Origin: Alphaproteobacteria bacterium
GTDB lineage: Bacteria > Pseudomonadota > Alphaproteobacteria > Rhizobiales > CAJQND01
Reading direction: 5' to 3'
DNA: 64,000 nt
Assembly: GCA_024227565.1 (NCBI GenBank)
Contig: JAAEUE010000290.1
Span: 62,001 to 126,000 of the forward strand
Of the stretch, positions 55,359 to 63,407 are shown piece after piece. The number at the start of each line of letters is the position of its first letter. The stretch's first letter is position 1. The notes beneath the pieces are model-generated. The model was not told the origin of the DNA. It did no database searches and saw only the letters and a program-made list of their open reading frames with translations. The position numbers and the translations under genes were made by a program.

Positions 55359-55423
55359 AGCTCCTCGGTTTGGTCCTGGTCAGGGTGGGTTGCTTGCGGA
55401 AGGTTAGTGTTCATGGTGTCCAT

Positions 55424-55443
55424 CCAACACACCACCGTGTTGG
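55424..55443. repeat. Inverted repeat between convergent lrp-like and terC genes
   Basis: CCAACAC/GTGTTGG with a 6-nt loop in the 124-bp gap. No T-run on either side; possibly a shared transcript end. Confidence 0.4.
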
Positions 55444-55482
55444 CCCGGCTCTATCATTTGATGGCTGCGTGAGCGCAGTGGA

Positions 55483-56196
55483 CTAGCTTTTGCCGCGTGC
55501 CCGGCCGGCCAGAAGATTGAGCACCTCAACCCCGAGAGAAAACGCGATGGCGAAATAGATGTAGCCGCGCGGAATGTGGAAGTGCAGGGCGTCTGCGATC
55601 AGGGCCGCCCCGATGAGGATGAGGAAGGAAAGTGCCAGCATCTTTGTGGTGGGATGTTCTTCAATGAACGTTCCAACCGGTTTTGCGGCAAACATCATTA
55701 CGGCGATGGCAATGGATACGGCCGCAATCATCACCCACAGAACATCTGTGAGGCCAATGGCGGTGATAATGGAATCCAGCGAGAACACCAGATCCAGGAT
55801 CATGATCTGGACGATGACGGCGCTGACGCTGGTGGAGGCCTTGGCAAGCCGGCCCTCGTGGCCGCCTTCCACCTCCTGATGGATTTCCTGGGTGCCCTTC
55901 CACAACAGGAAGAGACCGCCGAACAGCAAGATGAGATCGCGCCACGATACGGCATGCTCGCCAAAGGTGAACACCGGCACGGTCAGCTTGGTGATCCACA
56001 CCACCATGGACAGGAAGATGATGCGCATGGCCAGCGCTGCTATCAGCCCCAGCCTCTGCACAGGCAGCCGCTTCTCCTCAGGCAGGCCGCTGGCGGCAAT
56101 CGTCAGGAACACCAGATTGTCTATGCCCAAGACAATCTCCATCACCGTGAGGGTGAGCAGGCTTGCCCAGATTTCAATGCTGAAGATCCATTCCAT
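55483..56196 (-). CDS. TerC family membrane protein
   Basis: A 237-residue TerC-type protein with seven helices. Marks: WASLLTLTVMEIVLGIDNLVF, with the acidic residues typical of the metal-handling family, and DLVFSLDSIITAIG. The family is linked to tellurite resistance and to manganese export; which applies here is unknown. Convergent with the lrp-like gene, divergent from the asd leader region. Confidence 0.92.
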   Translation of the reverse strand: MEWIFSIEIWASLLTLTVMEIVLGIDNLVFLTIAASGLPEEKRLPVQRLGLIAALAMRIIFLSMVVWITKLTVPVFTFGEHAVSWRDLILLFGGLFLLWKGTQEIHQEVEGGHEGRLAKASTSVSAVIVQIMILDLVFSLDSIITAIGLTDVLWVMIAAVSIAIAVMMFAAKPVGTFIEEHPTTKMLALSFLILIGAALIADALHFHIPRGYIYFAIAFSLGVEVLNLLAGRARGKS

Positions 56197-56322
56197 AAGA
56201 TTAGCTTGATGGCGTGAATTGCTGAACTGTTCAAGAGATAGTCAGAAATTGCCCGCATGATCCATTGACTCTTAGGTAATTCCGTTTAGATAGAGCCCAG
56301 CAACAAGGATGGATCGACTGTG

Positions 56323-56430
56323 ATGGCATTGCATCTGCGCACAGCATTGATGATCGGGACCACGGCAACCGCCGCGGCCAAACCGTCCTGCACGTGCAAA
56401 CGCACGACCAAAACCACCACGAAATCGTAA
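56323..56430 (+). CDS. Possible 35-residue Thr/Lys-rich leader ORF before asd
   Basis: A short open frame of 35 residues with 10 Thr and 4 Lys. The last 11 residues, CKRTTKTTTKS, hold five Thr and three Lys. It overlaps by one base the stop of a 4-codon ORF (ATG at 56309), and AAGGA lies before that ATG. It ends 99 bp before the asd ATG. Its composition resembles Thr/Lys-rich attenuator peptides, but a coincidental frame or a small secreted peptide cannot be excluded. Confidence 0.35.
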   Translation: MALHLRTALMIGTTATAAAKPSCTCKRTTKTTTKS

Positions 56431-56442
56431 TTCGTCCTCCCC

Positions 56443-56505
56443 GATCATCTCTCCCTGCGGGGAGAGGCGAGATCAACAACTTGACCGGGCGCAAGCGCCT
56501 TCAAG
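56443..56505 (+). promoter_or_regulatory. Two stem-loops in the asd leader
   Basis: First hairpin: CTCTCCC (56449-56455) with GGGAGAG (56460-56466), extendable by flanking GATC arms. Second: CTTGA...GGCG-CAAG-CGCC...TCAAG (56480-56505), just before the AAAGGAG Shine-Dalgarno of asd. Neither is followed by a T-run, so control, if any, would be translational or factor-dependent. Confidence 0.5.
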
Positions 56506-56529
56506 GGAGAGAGGCAAAGGAGAAAAGCG

Positions 56530-57570
56530 ATGGGCTACAAAGTCGCTATTGTTGGTGCCACAGGCAATGTGGGCCGTGAAATGTTGGCCATTCTGGCAGA
56601 GCGGGAATTCCCCGTATCCGAAGTGGTCGCCCTGGCCTCGCGCCGTTCGCAAGGCACCGAGGTGAGTTTCGGCGATAAGACGCTCACCTGCAAGACGTTG
56701 GACAATTACGATTTTTCCGACACCGACTTCTGCCTTATGTCTGCCGGTTCAGCCATCTCCAAGGAATGGTCGCCGCGCATTGGCGCTCAGGGGTGCGTGG
56801 TAATCGATAATTCCTCCTGCTGGCGCTACGACCAGGAGGTTCCTTTGGTTGTGCCTGAGGTGAATGCCGAGGTGCTGGAAGGTTACATGGCGAAGAACAA
56901 CCGCAAGAACATTGTCGCCAATCCGAACTGCTCAACGATCCAGATGGTGGTTGCCCTGAAGCCGCTGCATGATGCCTTCAAGATCAAGCGGGTCGTGGTG
57001 GCTACTTATCAGTCTGTTTCCGGCGCTGGCAAAGAAGCTATGGAAGAGCTGTGGAGCCAAACCAAAGGCATCTTCGTGACCGATGCACCAGAGCCTGAAA
57101 AGTTCACCAAGCAGATTGCCTTCAACGTGATCCCCCACATCGATGTGTTTATGGAAGACGGCTACACCAAGGAAGAGTGGAAGATGATGGCGGAGACCAA
57201 GAAAATCTTGGACCGCAAAATCAAACTCACCGCCACGTGCGCGCGTGTGCCGGTGTTCGTTGGCCATTCAGAGGCCCTAAATATCGAATTTGAAAACCCG
57301 GTAACCGCTGATGAAGCTCGCGGGATCCTGCGTGAGGCTCCAGGCTGCCTGGTGGTCGATAAGCGCGAGGATGGTGGTTATGTGACACCGATCGAAAGTG
57401 TCGGCGAGTTTGCCACCTTCATCAGCCGTATCCGCGAAGACATCACGATAGAGAACGGCCTGAACATTTGGGTGGTCTCAGACAATTTGCGCAAGGGCGC
57501 TGCCCTCAACACGGTTCAGATTGCTGAATCCCTGGTCAATCGTGGCTTGATGACCCAGAAGGCGGCGTAA
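56530..57570 (+). CDS. asd: Aspartate-semialdehyde dehydrogenase
   Basis: A 346-residue NADPH enzyme making aspartate semialdehyde for lysine, threonine and methionine and for the diaminopimelate cell-wall branch. Start MGYKVAIVGATGNVGREML with the NADP-binding loop, catalytic Cys134 in NPNCSTIQ, and the substrate segments ATYQSVSGAGKEAM and VPVFVGHSEA. AAAGGAG lies 8 nt before the ATG. Confidence 0.98.
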   Translation: MGYKVAIVGATGNVGREMLAILAEREFPVSEVVALASRRSQGTEVSFGDKTLTCKTLDNYDFSDTDFCLMSAGSAISKEWSPRIGAQGCVVIDNSSCWRYDQEVPLVVPEVNAEVLEGYMAKNNRKNIVANPNCSTIQMVVALKPLHDAFKIKRVVVATYQSVSGAGKEAMEELWSQTKGIFVTDAPEPEKFTKQIAFNVIPHIDVFMEDGYTKEEWKMMAETKKILDRKIKLTATCARVPVFVGHSEALNIEFENPVTADEARGILREAPGCLVVDKREDGGYVTPIESVGEFATFISRIREDITIENGLNIWVVSDNLRKGAALNTVQIAESLVNRGLMTQKAA

Positions 57571-57579
57571 CGCCGCCTT
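57559..57579. repeat. Hairpin containing the asd stop codon
   Basis: AAGGCGGCG/CGCCGCCTT 9-bp stem with TAA, the asd stop codon, as the three-base loop. It lies between asd and the convergent cyclase gene (stop at 57591) and is symmetric, so it could slow polymerase from both sides. No T-run. Confidence 0.5.
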
Positions 57580-57590
57580 CACGTTCGGTT

Positions 57591-58826
57591 CTATTCGGCA
57601 GGTTCAAACACGTCCTGCTTTTTGGACACGCCGCGCAGGTAGTGTGTGCCTGCCGGAATAAACTCAACGATGTTGCTGATGCGGTCTCGGAAATCGCCGG
57701 AGACCAGCATGGTGCGTTCCAGTTGCCCACACAAGGTGGACAGCCTGCTGGCGATGTTCACGTCGCGGCCGATGACCGTGAAGTCCAGTCGGTCGCCAGA
57801 GCCCACATTTCCGTACGCAACGCGGCCAAAGTGCAAGGCCACCTTGATGTTGAATTTCGGGCCGGGTCCGCCGTTGCGCTCGCGGTTCACCGCATCCATC
57901 GCGCCGCGCGCGGCCTCCAGGGCCCGCAGGCATGCTTGCGCTGCGCCATTGCCGTCTGTGCGGAACACGGCCAAGACGCCGTCGCCAACAAACTTGAGCA
58001 CTTCTCCGCCATGCCGCTCAATAGAGGGCACCAGGCAGTCGTAGTAGCGGTTCAGGAACTCCGCCAGTTCAGGCGCAGTCATATTCATGGAGAGCGGGGT
58101 GAAGTTACGCATGTCGATGAACATTATGGCAGAACGAATTCTCACGACCTCGCCGCGGTGAATGTCTCCGGCGAGAATGCGCTTTTGGGGCTCATCGCCC
58201 ACATAGGTTCTAAGAACCGTCTTCACGCGATAGTTCAGCGCCATGACTTCCGCCACCAGCTTGTAAGTGGGGAGAACCCGTTTCAACAAGGCCACATGTT
58301 GGGGCGCAAAGCCGCCCGGGCTTTTGGTGGCGAAGGACATGCCGTTCTGATTGGTCGCCTCGAACGGCATGGGCGCGCATATATAGTCGGTGAACCCGGC
58401 TTCCTTCAATTCTGGAATGATGCCGAAACGAGTGTCACCGGTCTTGCAAATGTCCAAATGCAGCCATTCTCCGGTTTCGTGCACCCAAGCAAAAGGACTG
58501 CGCAAGTACACTTCATCGCGCATTGCGCCATAGGGAAATGTCTTCAGATCTGTGCCGCTGCCAGCTTCCCAGAACCAGCCAAGGCCAGACTGTTCCGCAT
58601 GACGGGTTTCGATCGCCAGGGAGGCACGGTCCAGCGGCACGCCGGCGTCCTGGATTCGCTCACAGAACGCACTGAATGTCGCCGTTGGTCCAGGCATTGC
58701 GCGGGCATCATTCACCAACCAGGCGCAAATCTCATTGGCCTCGGCTTTTAGATGTTCGCACTGCTCAGGGCTAATTTGCGCCGGACGCGGCGCTTCGATT
58801 GTTTCAAGGGAAAGCATTGGGTTCAC
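57591..58826 (-). CDS. Class III adenylate/guanylate cyclase with unassigned N-domain
   Basis: A 411-residue protein. The C-terminal cyclase domain (about 228-405) has the metal Asp residues Asp238 (MFIDMRNFT) and Asp282 (FVGDGVLAVF), and VIGRDVNIASRLS with the transition-state Asn/Arg. The N-terminal 220 residues resemble a soluble sensory region with aromatic-rich segments (WFWEAGSGTD, SPFAWVHETGEW) but no domain I can name firmly. No membrane helices. Substrate-specifying Lys/Asp pair not assigned. Confidence 0.88.
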   Translation of the reverse strand: MNPMLSLETIEAPRPAQISPEQCEHLKAEANEICAWLVNDARAMPGPTATFSAFCERIQDAGVPLDRASLAIETRHAEQSGLGWFWEAGSGTDLKTFPYGAMRDEVYLRSPFAWVHETGEWLHLDICKTGDTRFGIIPELKEAGFTDYICAPMPFEATNQNGMSFATKSPGGFAPQHVALLKRVLPTYKLVAEVMALNYRVKTVLRTYVGDEPQKRILAGDIHRGEVVRIRSAIMFIDMRNFTPLSMNMTAPELAEFLNRYYDCLVPSIERHGGEVLKFVGDGVLAVFRTDGNGAAQACLRALEAARGAMDAVNRERNGGPGPKFNIKVALHFGRVAYGNVGSGDRLDFTVIGRDVNIASRLSTLCGQLERTMLVSGDFRDRISNIVEFIPAGTHYLRGVSKKQDVFEPAE

Positions 58827-58929
58827 CCTCTGTCCATCCTGCCAATTTTTACACTATGGTGACGACTGCGGATGCTTTGACCCGTCGGACTTACACAATC
58901 ATGTGAAAGCTTGCGATTGCGCACATCCG

Positions 58930-59703
58930 TCAGGAGGCCATCCAGCCCCCGTCGACCATCAGATTTTCACCAGTGATGTATGTGGCCTCTGGGCTGGCCA
59001 GAAACAAGGCCGCAGACGCAACATCTTCCGGTTGGCCAAGGCGCGGCCATGGTGTTCTGCTGGTGGAATAGGCCGTTTGTTCTGCGGTGGGCACATGGCC
59101 GCCCATATTGGTGAGAATTTTCCCCGGGGCGATGGCATTGCAGACAATGCCGTCGGGGGCGTAATCAGAGGCAATCTGACGTGTCATGTAGACAACGCCG
59201 GCTTTGCTGACCCCATAGGCCAGATGGTTGGGGGATGAAATCATACCGTGCTGGGAGGAGATGTTGATGATGCGCCCGCGCACCTCGCCGCGGGGGTTCT
59301 GGGTCAGCATCTGTTGCGCAGCCGCCTTGCAGCCGAAAAACACGCCCTTCAGATTGACCGCCATGGTCTCGTCCCACTCGGCTTCGGTGGTCTTGGTCAG
59401 CCGTCCACCAGCGCCAATGGCGGCATTGTTGACCATGATGTCGAGCCGTCCGTGTTTTGCAGCTACGTGCTCCACGCAAGCGCTGAGATCCTCCCAGCTG
59501 GCAACATTGGTCTGGAGATAGTCAGCGGCCCCGCCCGATTGTTTGATGAGTTCGAGAGTTGTTGGGCCGCCGCCGCGTGTCTCCTCAATTTTATCTGCGA
59601 GCAGAACATGAGCGCCTTCGCTGGCAAACCGTTGAGCGATGGCACGCCCGATACCTGAGGATGACCCGGTGACGATCGCGGTATGGTTTTCAAGTCGGGG
59701 CAT
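58930..59703 (-). CDS. SDR family oxidoreductase
   Basis: A 257-residue classical short-chain dehydrogenase: cofactor motif TGSSSGIGRAIA (about 13-24), structural NNAAIG, catalytic YxxxK in AYGVSKAGVV, and the end EATYITGENLMVDGGWMA typical of glucose-dehydrogenase-like members. An Asp-rich cofactor loop (LLADKIEE) suggests NAD preference. Substrate unknown. It is 5 bp downstream of the serine hydrolase gene, so the two are co-transcribed. Confidence 0.93.
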   Translation of the reverse strand: MPRLENHTAIVTGSSSGIGRAIAQRFASEGAHVLLADKIEETRGGGPTTLELIKQSGGAADYLQTNVASWEDLSACVEHVAAKHGRLDIMVNNAAIGAGGRLTKTTEAEWDETMAVNLKGVFFGCKAAAQQMLTQNPRGEVRGRIINISSQHGMISSPNHLAYGVSKAGVVYMTRQIASDYAPDGIVCNAIAPGKILTNMGGHVPTAEQTAYSTSRTPWPRLGQPEDVASAALFLASPEATYITGENLMVDGGWMAS

Positions 59704-59708
59704 CGGCG

Positions 59709-60938
59709 CTAATCGACCAGGGCAGAATGCACCAGAGCCTTCAACTCCGGGCGGTTTGCGTAGGTGCTGGAAGGGATCAGCTGGGTGAAGAAGATGACGC
59801 TCAACTCTTCGATGGGGTCGGTCCAGAAGATGGTGCTGGCCATGCCGCCCCAGCTGTAGTCACCCACCGAACCTGGCGCGCGCATGCGGCCTGGATCAAG
59901 CACCACCGATCCACCAAGGCCGAAGCCAACACCGTCCATTGGCATTTCCGCAAACGAGCTCGGGCCCAGGGACGCGATGTCGCCTGCCAGATGGTTGCGC
60001 CGCATGAAGGCAACCGTGCGCGGGGAGAGGAGGCGGTGGCCATCAAGGGCGCCGCCCAGGCGGATCATTTCAACGAAGCGGAAATAATCGGCCAGGGTAG
60101 ACACAAGGCCGCCGCCGCCGGAGAACGTGTCCACATTGCCTTCCAAATAGCCGGTCGTGTCCGGCGCATCCACCAGGTGCAGGGCATTCTTGTCAGTGAA
60201 AAAGTAGCAGCTGGCAAAGCGGTCCAGTTTGTCGAAGGGAATAGAGAACGCCGTATCAGACATGCCGAGAGGTTGCAGGATCTCATCGTGGAAGAACTTG
60301 TCCAGCGGCTTGCCTGAGACAACCTCCACCAGGCGTCCCAGGATGTCGATGCTTACTGAATATTCCCAACGGGCGCCCGGTTGGAAGGCCAAAGGCAGTT
60401 TGGCGACTTTCTCAACCGCAAACTCAAGTCCGCCGGCGTCTTTGTTGAAATCGGCCTTTGCCTCCAGGTAGGCGTCGGCGAGCGGGCCTTCGTTGAAACT
60501 GTAGGTAAGCCCGCTGGTGTGTACCAGAAGCTGGTGAATGGTTGGGGGCGGGCAAGGTTCCGTCTCATCGATGGATGTGGCGCCTTCTATCAACGCCTGG
60601 CAGCCGGCGAACTCTGGCAGGAACCGGCTGATGGGGGCGTCCAGATGGAACAGGCCGCGTTCTGCCAACATCATCACGGCTACCGAGGTGATCGGCTTGG
60701 TCATGGAATAGATGCGGGCAATCGTATCGAGCTCGAAAGGCAGGTTGCCCTCAATCGAGCGCTGGCCTGCTGTTGCCAGATGGGCGATCTCGCCCCTGCG
60801 CGCCACCAGAACGGAAGAGCCGGGAAACTTCCCCTCATCCACATAGCGCTGCATCCAGGCGTCGACGTGTTTCAGGCGCTCGGGGTCAAACCCAAGAGTG
60901 GAGGGATCGCTGACGGCCTGCATAGATGTGCTCTCCAA
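59709..60938 (-). CDS. Serine hydrolase, class C beta-lactamase family (EstB-like)
   Basis: A 409-residue protein of the beta-lactamase/transpeptidase-like fold. Catalytic SxxK is Ser78-Met-Thr-Lys81 in YSMTKPITS; the Tyr motif follows in GARWEYSVSIDILGRLVE (YSV). Members are esterases, peptidases or lactamases; no signal peptide is evident, so an esterase in the cytoplasm is more likely than a secreted lactamase. ATG at 60938 is used; ATG five codons later is possible. Confidence 0.88.
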   Translation of the reverse strand: MESTSMQAVSDPSTLGFDPERLKHVDAWMQRYVDEGKFPGSSVLVARRGEIAHLATAGQRSIEGNLPFELDTIARIYSMTKPITSVAVMMLAERGLFHLDAPISRFLPEFAGCQALIEGATSIDETEPCPPPTIHQLLVHTSGLTYSFNEGPLADAYLEAKADFNKDAGGLEFAVEKVAKLPLAFQPGARWEYSVSIDILGRLVEVVSGKPLDKFFHDEILQPLGMSDTAFSIPFDKLDRFASCYFFTDKNALHLVDAPDTTGYLEGNVDTFSGGGGLVSTLADYFRFVEMIRLGGALDGHRLLSPRTVAFMRRNHLAGDIASLGPSSFAEMPMDGVGFGLGGSVVLDPGRMRAPGSVGDYSWGGMASTIFWTDPIEELSVIFFTQLIPSSTYANRPELKALVHSALVD

Positions 60939-60947
60939 CTGGCCCGG

Positions 60948-63323
60948 CTATCCACGCTGTACGAAGCTGTCGATCACCCGCTTGCGCCCGGCTTGTTCAA
61001 AATCGATAGTCAATTTGTTGCCCTCAACATGGACCACCACGCCAGCGCCGAACTTGTCATGTTGAATAATTTCACCCTCCGCAAAGCGCTCGGCACTGGG
61101 CTCGGCGGTGGCCACCAGCTCGCCTTCAATGAGCTTGGGGCTGGAGCGCATGGCCTCGCCCTTGCTGTGGCGCTCTTTTGCGCGCTGCCAGCCGGGGGTG
61201 GTGTAGCTGTTGTTGAACGGCTCAAAGCTTTCAAACCGGCTTTCGCCAAACCCGGACCCGCTGCCTTGGCCGCCAGACCCGCCCCAACCGAAGCCACCGC
61301 CATAACTTGACTGGCTCTCAGCCACTTCCACGTGAGCTTCGGGCAGTTCATCCAGAAAACGCGAAGGCAGCGCATTCTGCCAAAGATTGTGGATGCGCCG
61401 GTTTTGGGCAAACGACAGCACCGCTTTGCGTTTGGCCCGGGTGATGCCCACATAGGCCAAGCGGCGCTCTTCCTCCAGGCCTGCGCGGCCGCTTTCATCC
61501 AGCGAGCGCTGGTGCGGGAACAGACCTTCCTCCCAACCGGGCAGGAACACCGTGTCAAACTCCAGACCCTTGGCCGAGTGCAGGGTCATGATGTTGACCT
61601 TCTCATCGGTCTCGGCGCGTTCCACGTCCATCACCAGGGCGATATGCTCCAGGAAACCGGCCAAGTTCTCAAACTCGTCCATGGAGCGGACCAGCTCTTT
61701 CAGGTTTTCCAGACGGCCGGGGGCTTGCGGGCTTTTGTCGTTGAGCCACATCTCGGTGTAGCCGCTCTCGTCGAGGATCATCTCGGCGAGCTCGGTGTGC
61801 GGCATGGCGTCAATCAGTGAACGCCAGCGCGAGAAGTCTTCCACCACCTTGCGCAACGAGCCGCGCGGCTTTGCACCAAGCTCGTCGGTCTCCACGATCA
61901 TCTGGGACGCGCGGAACAACGAGCATGTGTTGGCAGTTGCAATGGCCCGCGCCTTGCGCACGGTCACATCGCCCAGGCCGCGCTTCGGCACGTTGACGAT
62001 GCGCTCGAACGCCAGATCGTTGTCCGGCTGGGCGGTGACCTTCAAGTAGGCCAGGGCGTCGCGGATTTCTGCGCGCTCATAAAAACGCGGCCCGCCGATC
62101 ACCCGGTAGGGCAGGCCGAGAGTAATGAAACGATCTTCCAGGGAGCGCATCTGGAAGGAAGCGCGCACCAGAATGGCAATGTCGTCCAGGTTCTCCTGGC
62201 GGCGCTGAGCTTGCTCCAGATCTTCGCCGATGGTGCGGGCCTCTTCATCATCGTCCCAATGGCCGCGCACCAGAAGCTTGTCGCCGTCTTCCCTGTCTGT
62301 GTGCAAGGTTTTGCCGAGGCGGCCCTGGTTGTGCTCGATCAGACCCGAAGCCGCACCAAGGATGTGCGGCGTGGAGCGATAGTTACGTTCCAGCCGGATG
62401 ACCGTGGCGCCCTCAAAGTCTTTCTCGAAGCGCAGAATGTTATCAACCTCCGCCCCGCGCCAGCCGTAGATCGACTGGTCGTCGTCGCCCACGCAGCAGA
62501 TGTTTTTATGGCCGCCGGCCAGGAGGCGCAGCCAGAGGTATTGCGCCACGTTGGTGTCCTGATACTCGTCCACCAGCATGTATTTGAATTTCTTGCGGTA
62601 GATTTCCAGAACGTCCGGGTTTTCCAGAAACAGCCGCAGGCATTCCAAAAGCAGATCGCCAAAGTCGGCCGCGTTCAGAACCTTGAGGCGCTCTTGGTAC
62701 TCGGCATAAAATTGCGCGCCCTTGCCGTCCGCATAGGCATGAGCTTCGCCCGCGGGCACCTTGTCCGGCGTCAGGCCCCGGTTTTTCCAGCCATCGATGT
62801 GGGCGGCCAGTTGGCGGGCGGGCCAGCGCTTCTCGTCGATCTCGTGCGCTTGAATGATCTGCTTTAGAAGGCGAACCTGATCATCCTGATCGAGAATTGA
62901 AAAATCGGACTTGAGCCCCACCAACTCGGCATGGCGACGCATGATCTTCACGCCGATGGAATGGAAGGTGCCAAGCCACTGCATGCCCTCAACAATGCCG
63001 CCGATGAGGTTGCCGATGCGATCCTTCATCTCGCGTGCGGCTTTGTTGGTGAAAGTGACCGACAGGATTTGTCCGGGCCAGGCGCGGCCGGTGTTGAGAA
63101 GGTGGGCCAGCCTTGTGGTCAATACACGGGTTTTGCCCGTGCCGGCGCCGGCCAGCACAAGCACCGGCCCATCCAGGCCCTCAACCGCTTCACGCTGTTC
63201 AGGGTTCAGGGACGCCAAATAGGGCGCTTCAGCGGAACCGCCGGCGCGAGACGCAATACCGCCTTCTTTGGGCACATAGCCCAGATCGTCATCACTGAAC
63301 TCTTCGAGAGGGTCGCTGGTCAT
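60948..63323 (-). CDS. UvrD/PcrA-family ATP-dependent DNA helicase
   Basis: A 791-residue SF1 helicase: Walker A LAGAGTGKTRVL near residue 60, DEYQDTN, QSIYGWRGA, GLEFDTVFLPGWEEGLFPHQRS and YVGITRAKR. It unwinds DNA in repair and replication-fork restart. The C-terminal region (about 690-791) is variable and Gly-rich with a Tudor-like end (FGAGVVVHVEGNKLTIDFE), as in PcrA. Homology starts at MTSDPLEEFSDDDLG; the longer open frame to 63440 has no similarity and runs into the divergent gene. Confidence 0.95.
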   Translation of the reverse strand: MTSDPLEEFSDDDLGYVPKEGGIASRAGGSAEAPYLASLNPEQREAVEGLDGPVLVLAGAGTGKTRVLTTRLAHLLNTGRAWPGQILSVTFTNKAAREMKDRIGNLIGGIVEGMQWLGTFHSIGVKIMRRHAELVGLKSDFSILDQDDQVRLLKQIIQAHEIDEKRWPARQLAAHIDGWKNRGLTPDKVPAGEAHAYADGKGAQFYAEYQERLKVLNAADFGDLLLECLRLFLENPDVLEIYRKKFKYMLVDEYQDTNVAQYLWLRLLAGGHKNICCVGDDDQSIYGWRGAEVDNILRFEKDFEGATVIRLERNYRSTPHILGAASGLIEHNQGRLGKTLHTDREDGDKLLVRGHWDDDEEARTIGEDLEQAQRRQENLDDIAILVRASFQMRSLEDRFITLGLPYRVIGGPRFYERAEIRDALAYLKVTAQPDNDLAFERIVNVPKRGLGDVTVRKARAIATANTCSLFRASQMIVETDELGAKPRGSLRKVVEDFSRWRSLIDAMPHTELAEMILDESGYTEMWLNDKSPQAPGRLENLKELVRSMDEFENLAGFLEHIALVMDVERAETDEKVNIMTLHSAKGLEFDTVFLPGWEEGLFPHQRSLDESGRAGLEEERRLAYVGITRAKRKAVLSFAQNRRIHNLWQNALPSRFLDELPEAHVEVAESQSSYGGGFGWGGSGGQGSGSGFGESRFESFEPFNNSYTTPGWQRAKERHSKGEAMRSSPKLIEGELVATAEPSAERFAEGEIIQHDKFGAGVVVHVEGNKLTIDFEQAGRKRVIDSFVQRG

Positions 63324-63407
63324 TTGGTGCTTGGTGGTTCGCGATTCGTCATCTAACCGTTTTATATAGCATTGAAACGCCCGGGCACGATGACCCACAG
63401 GAAAATT

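Noticed and set aside
56443..56470. Rho-independent terminator before asd
   Set aside because: A strong stem is present but no T-run follows and it precedes, not follows, a gene on the same strand; listed as a leader hairpin.
63345..63365. LexA-type (GTTC-N7-GTTC) site before the helicase gene
   Set aside because: Only one GTTC half-site is present; the second half reads GTCA.
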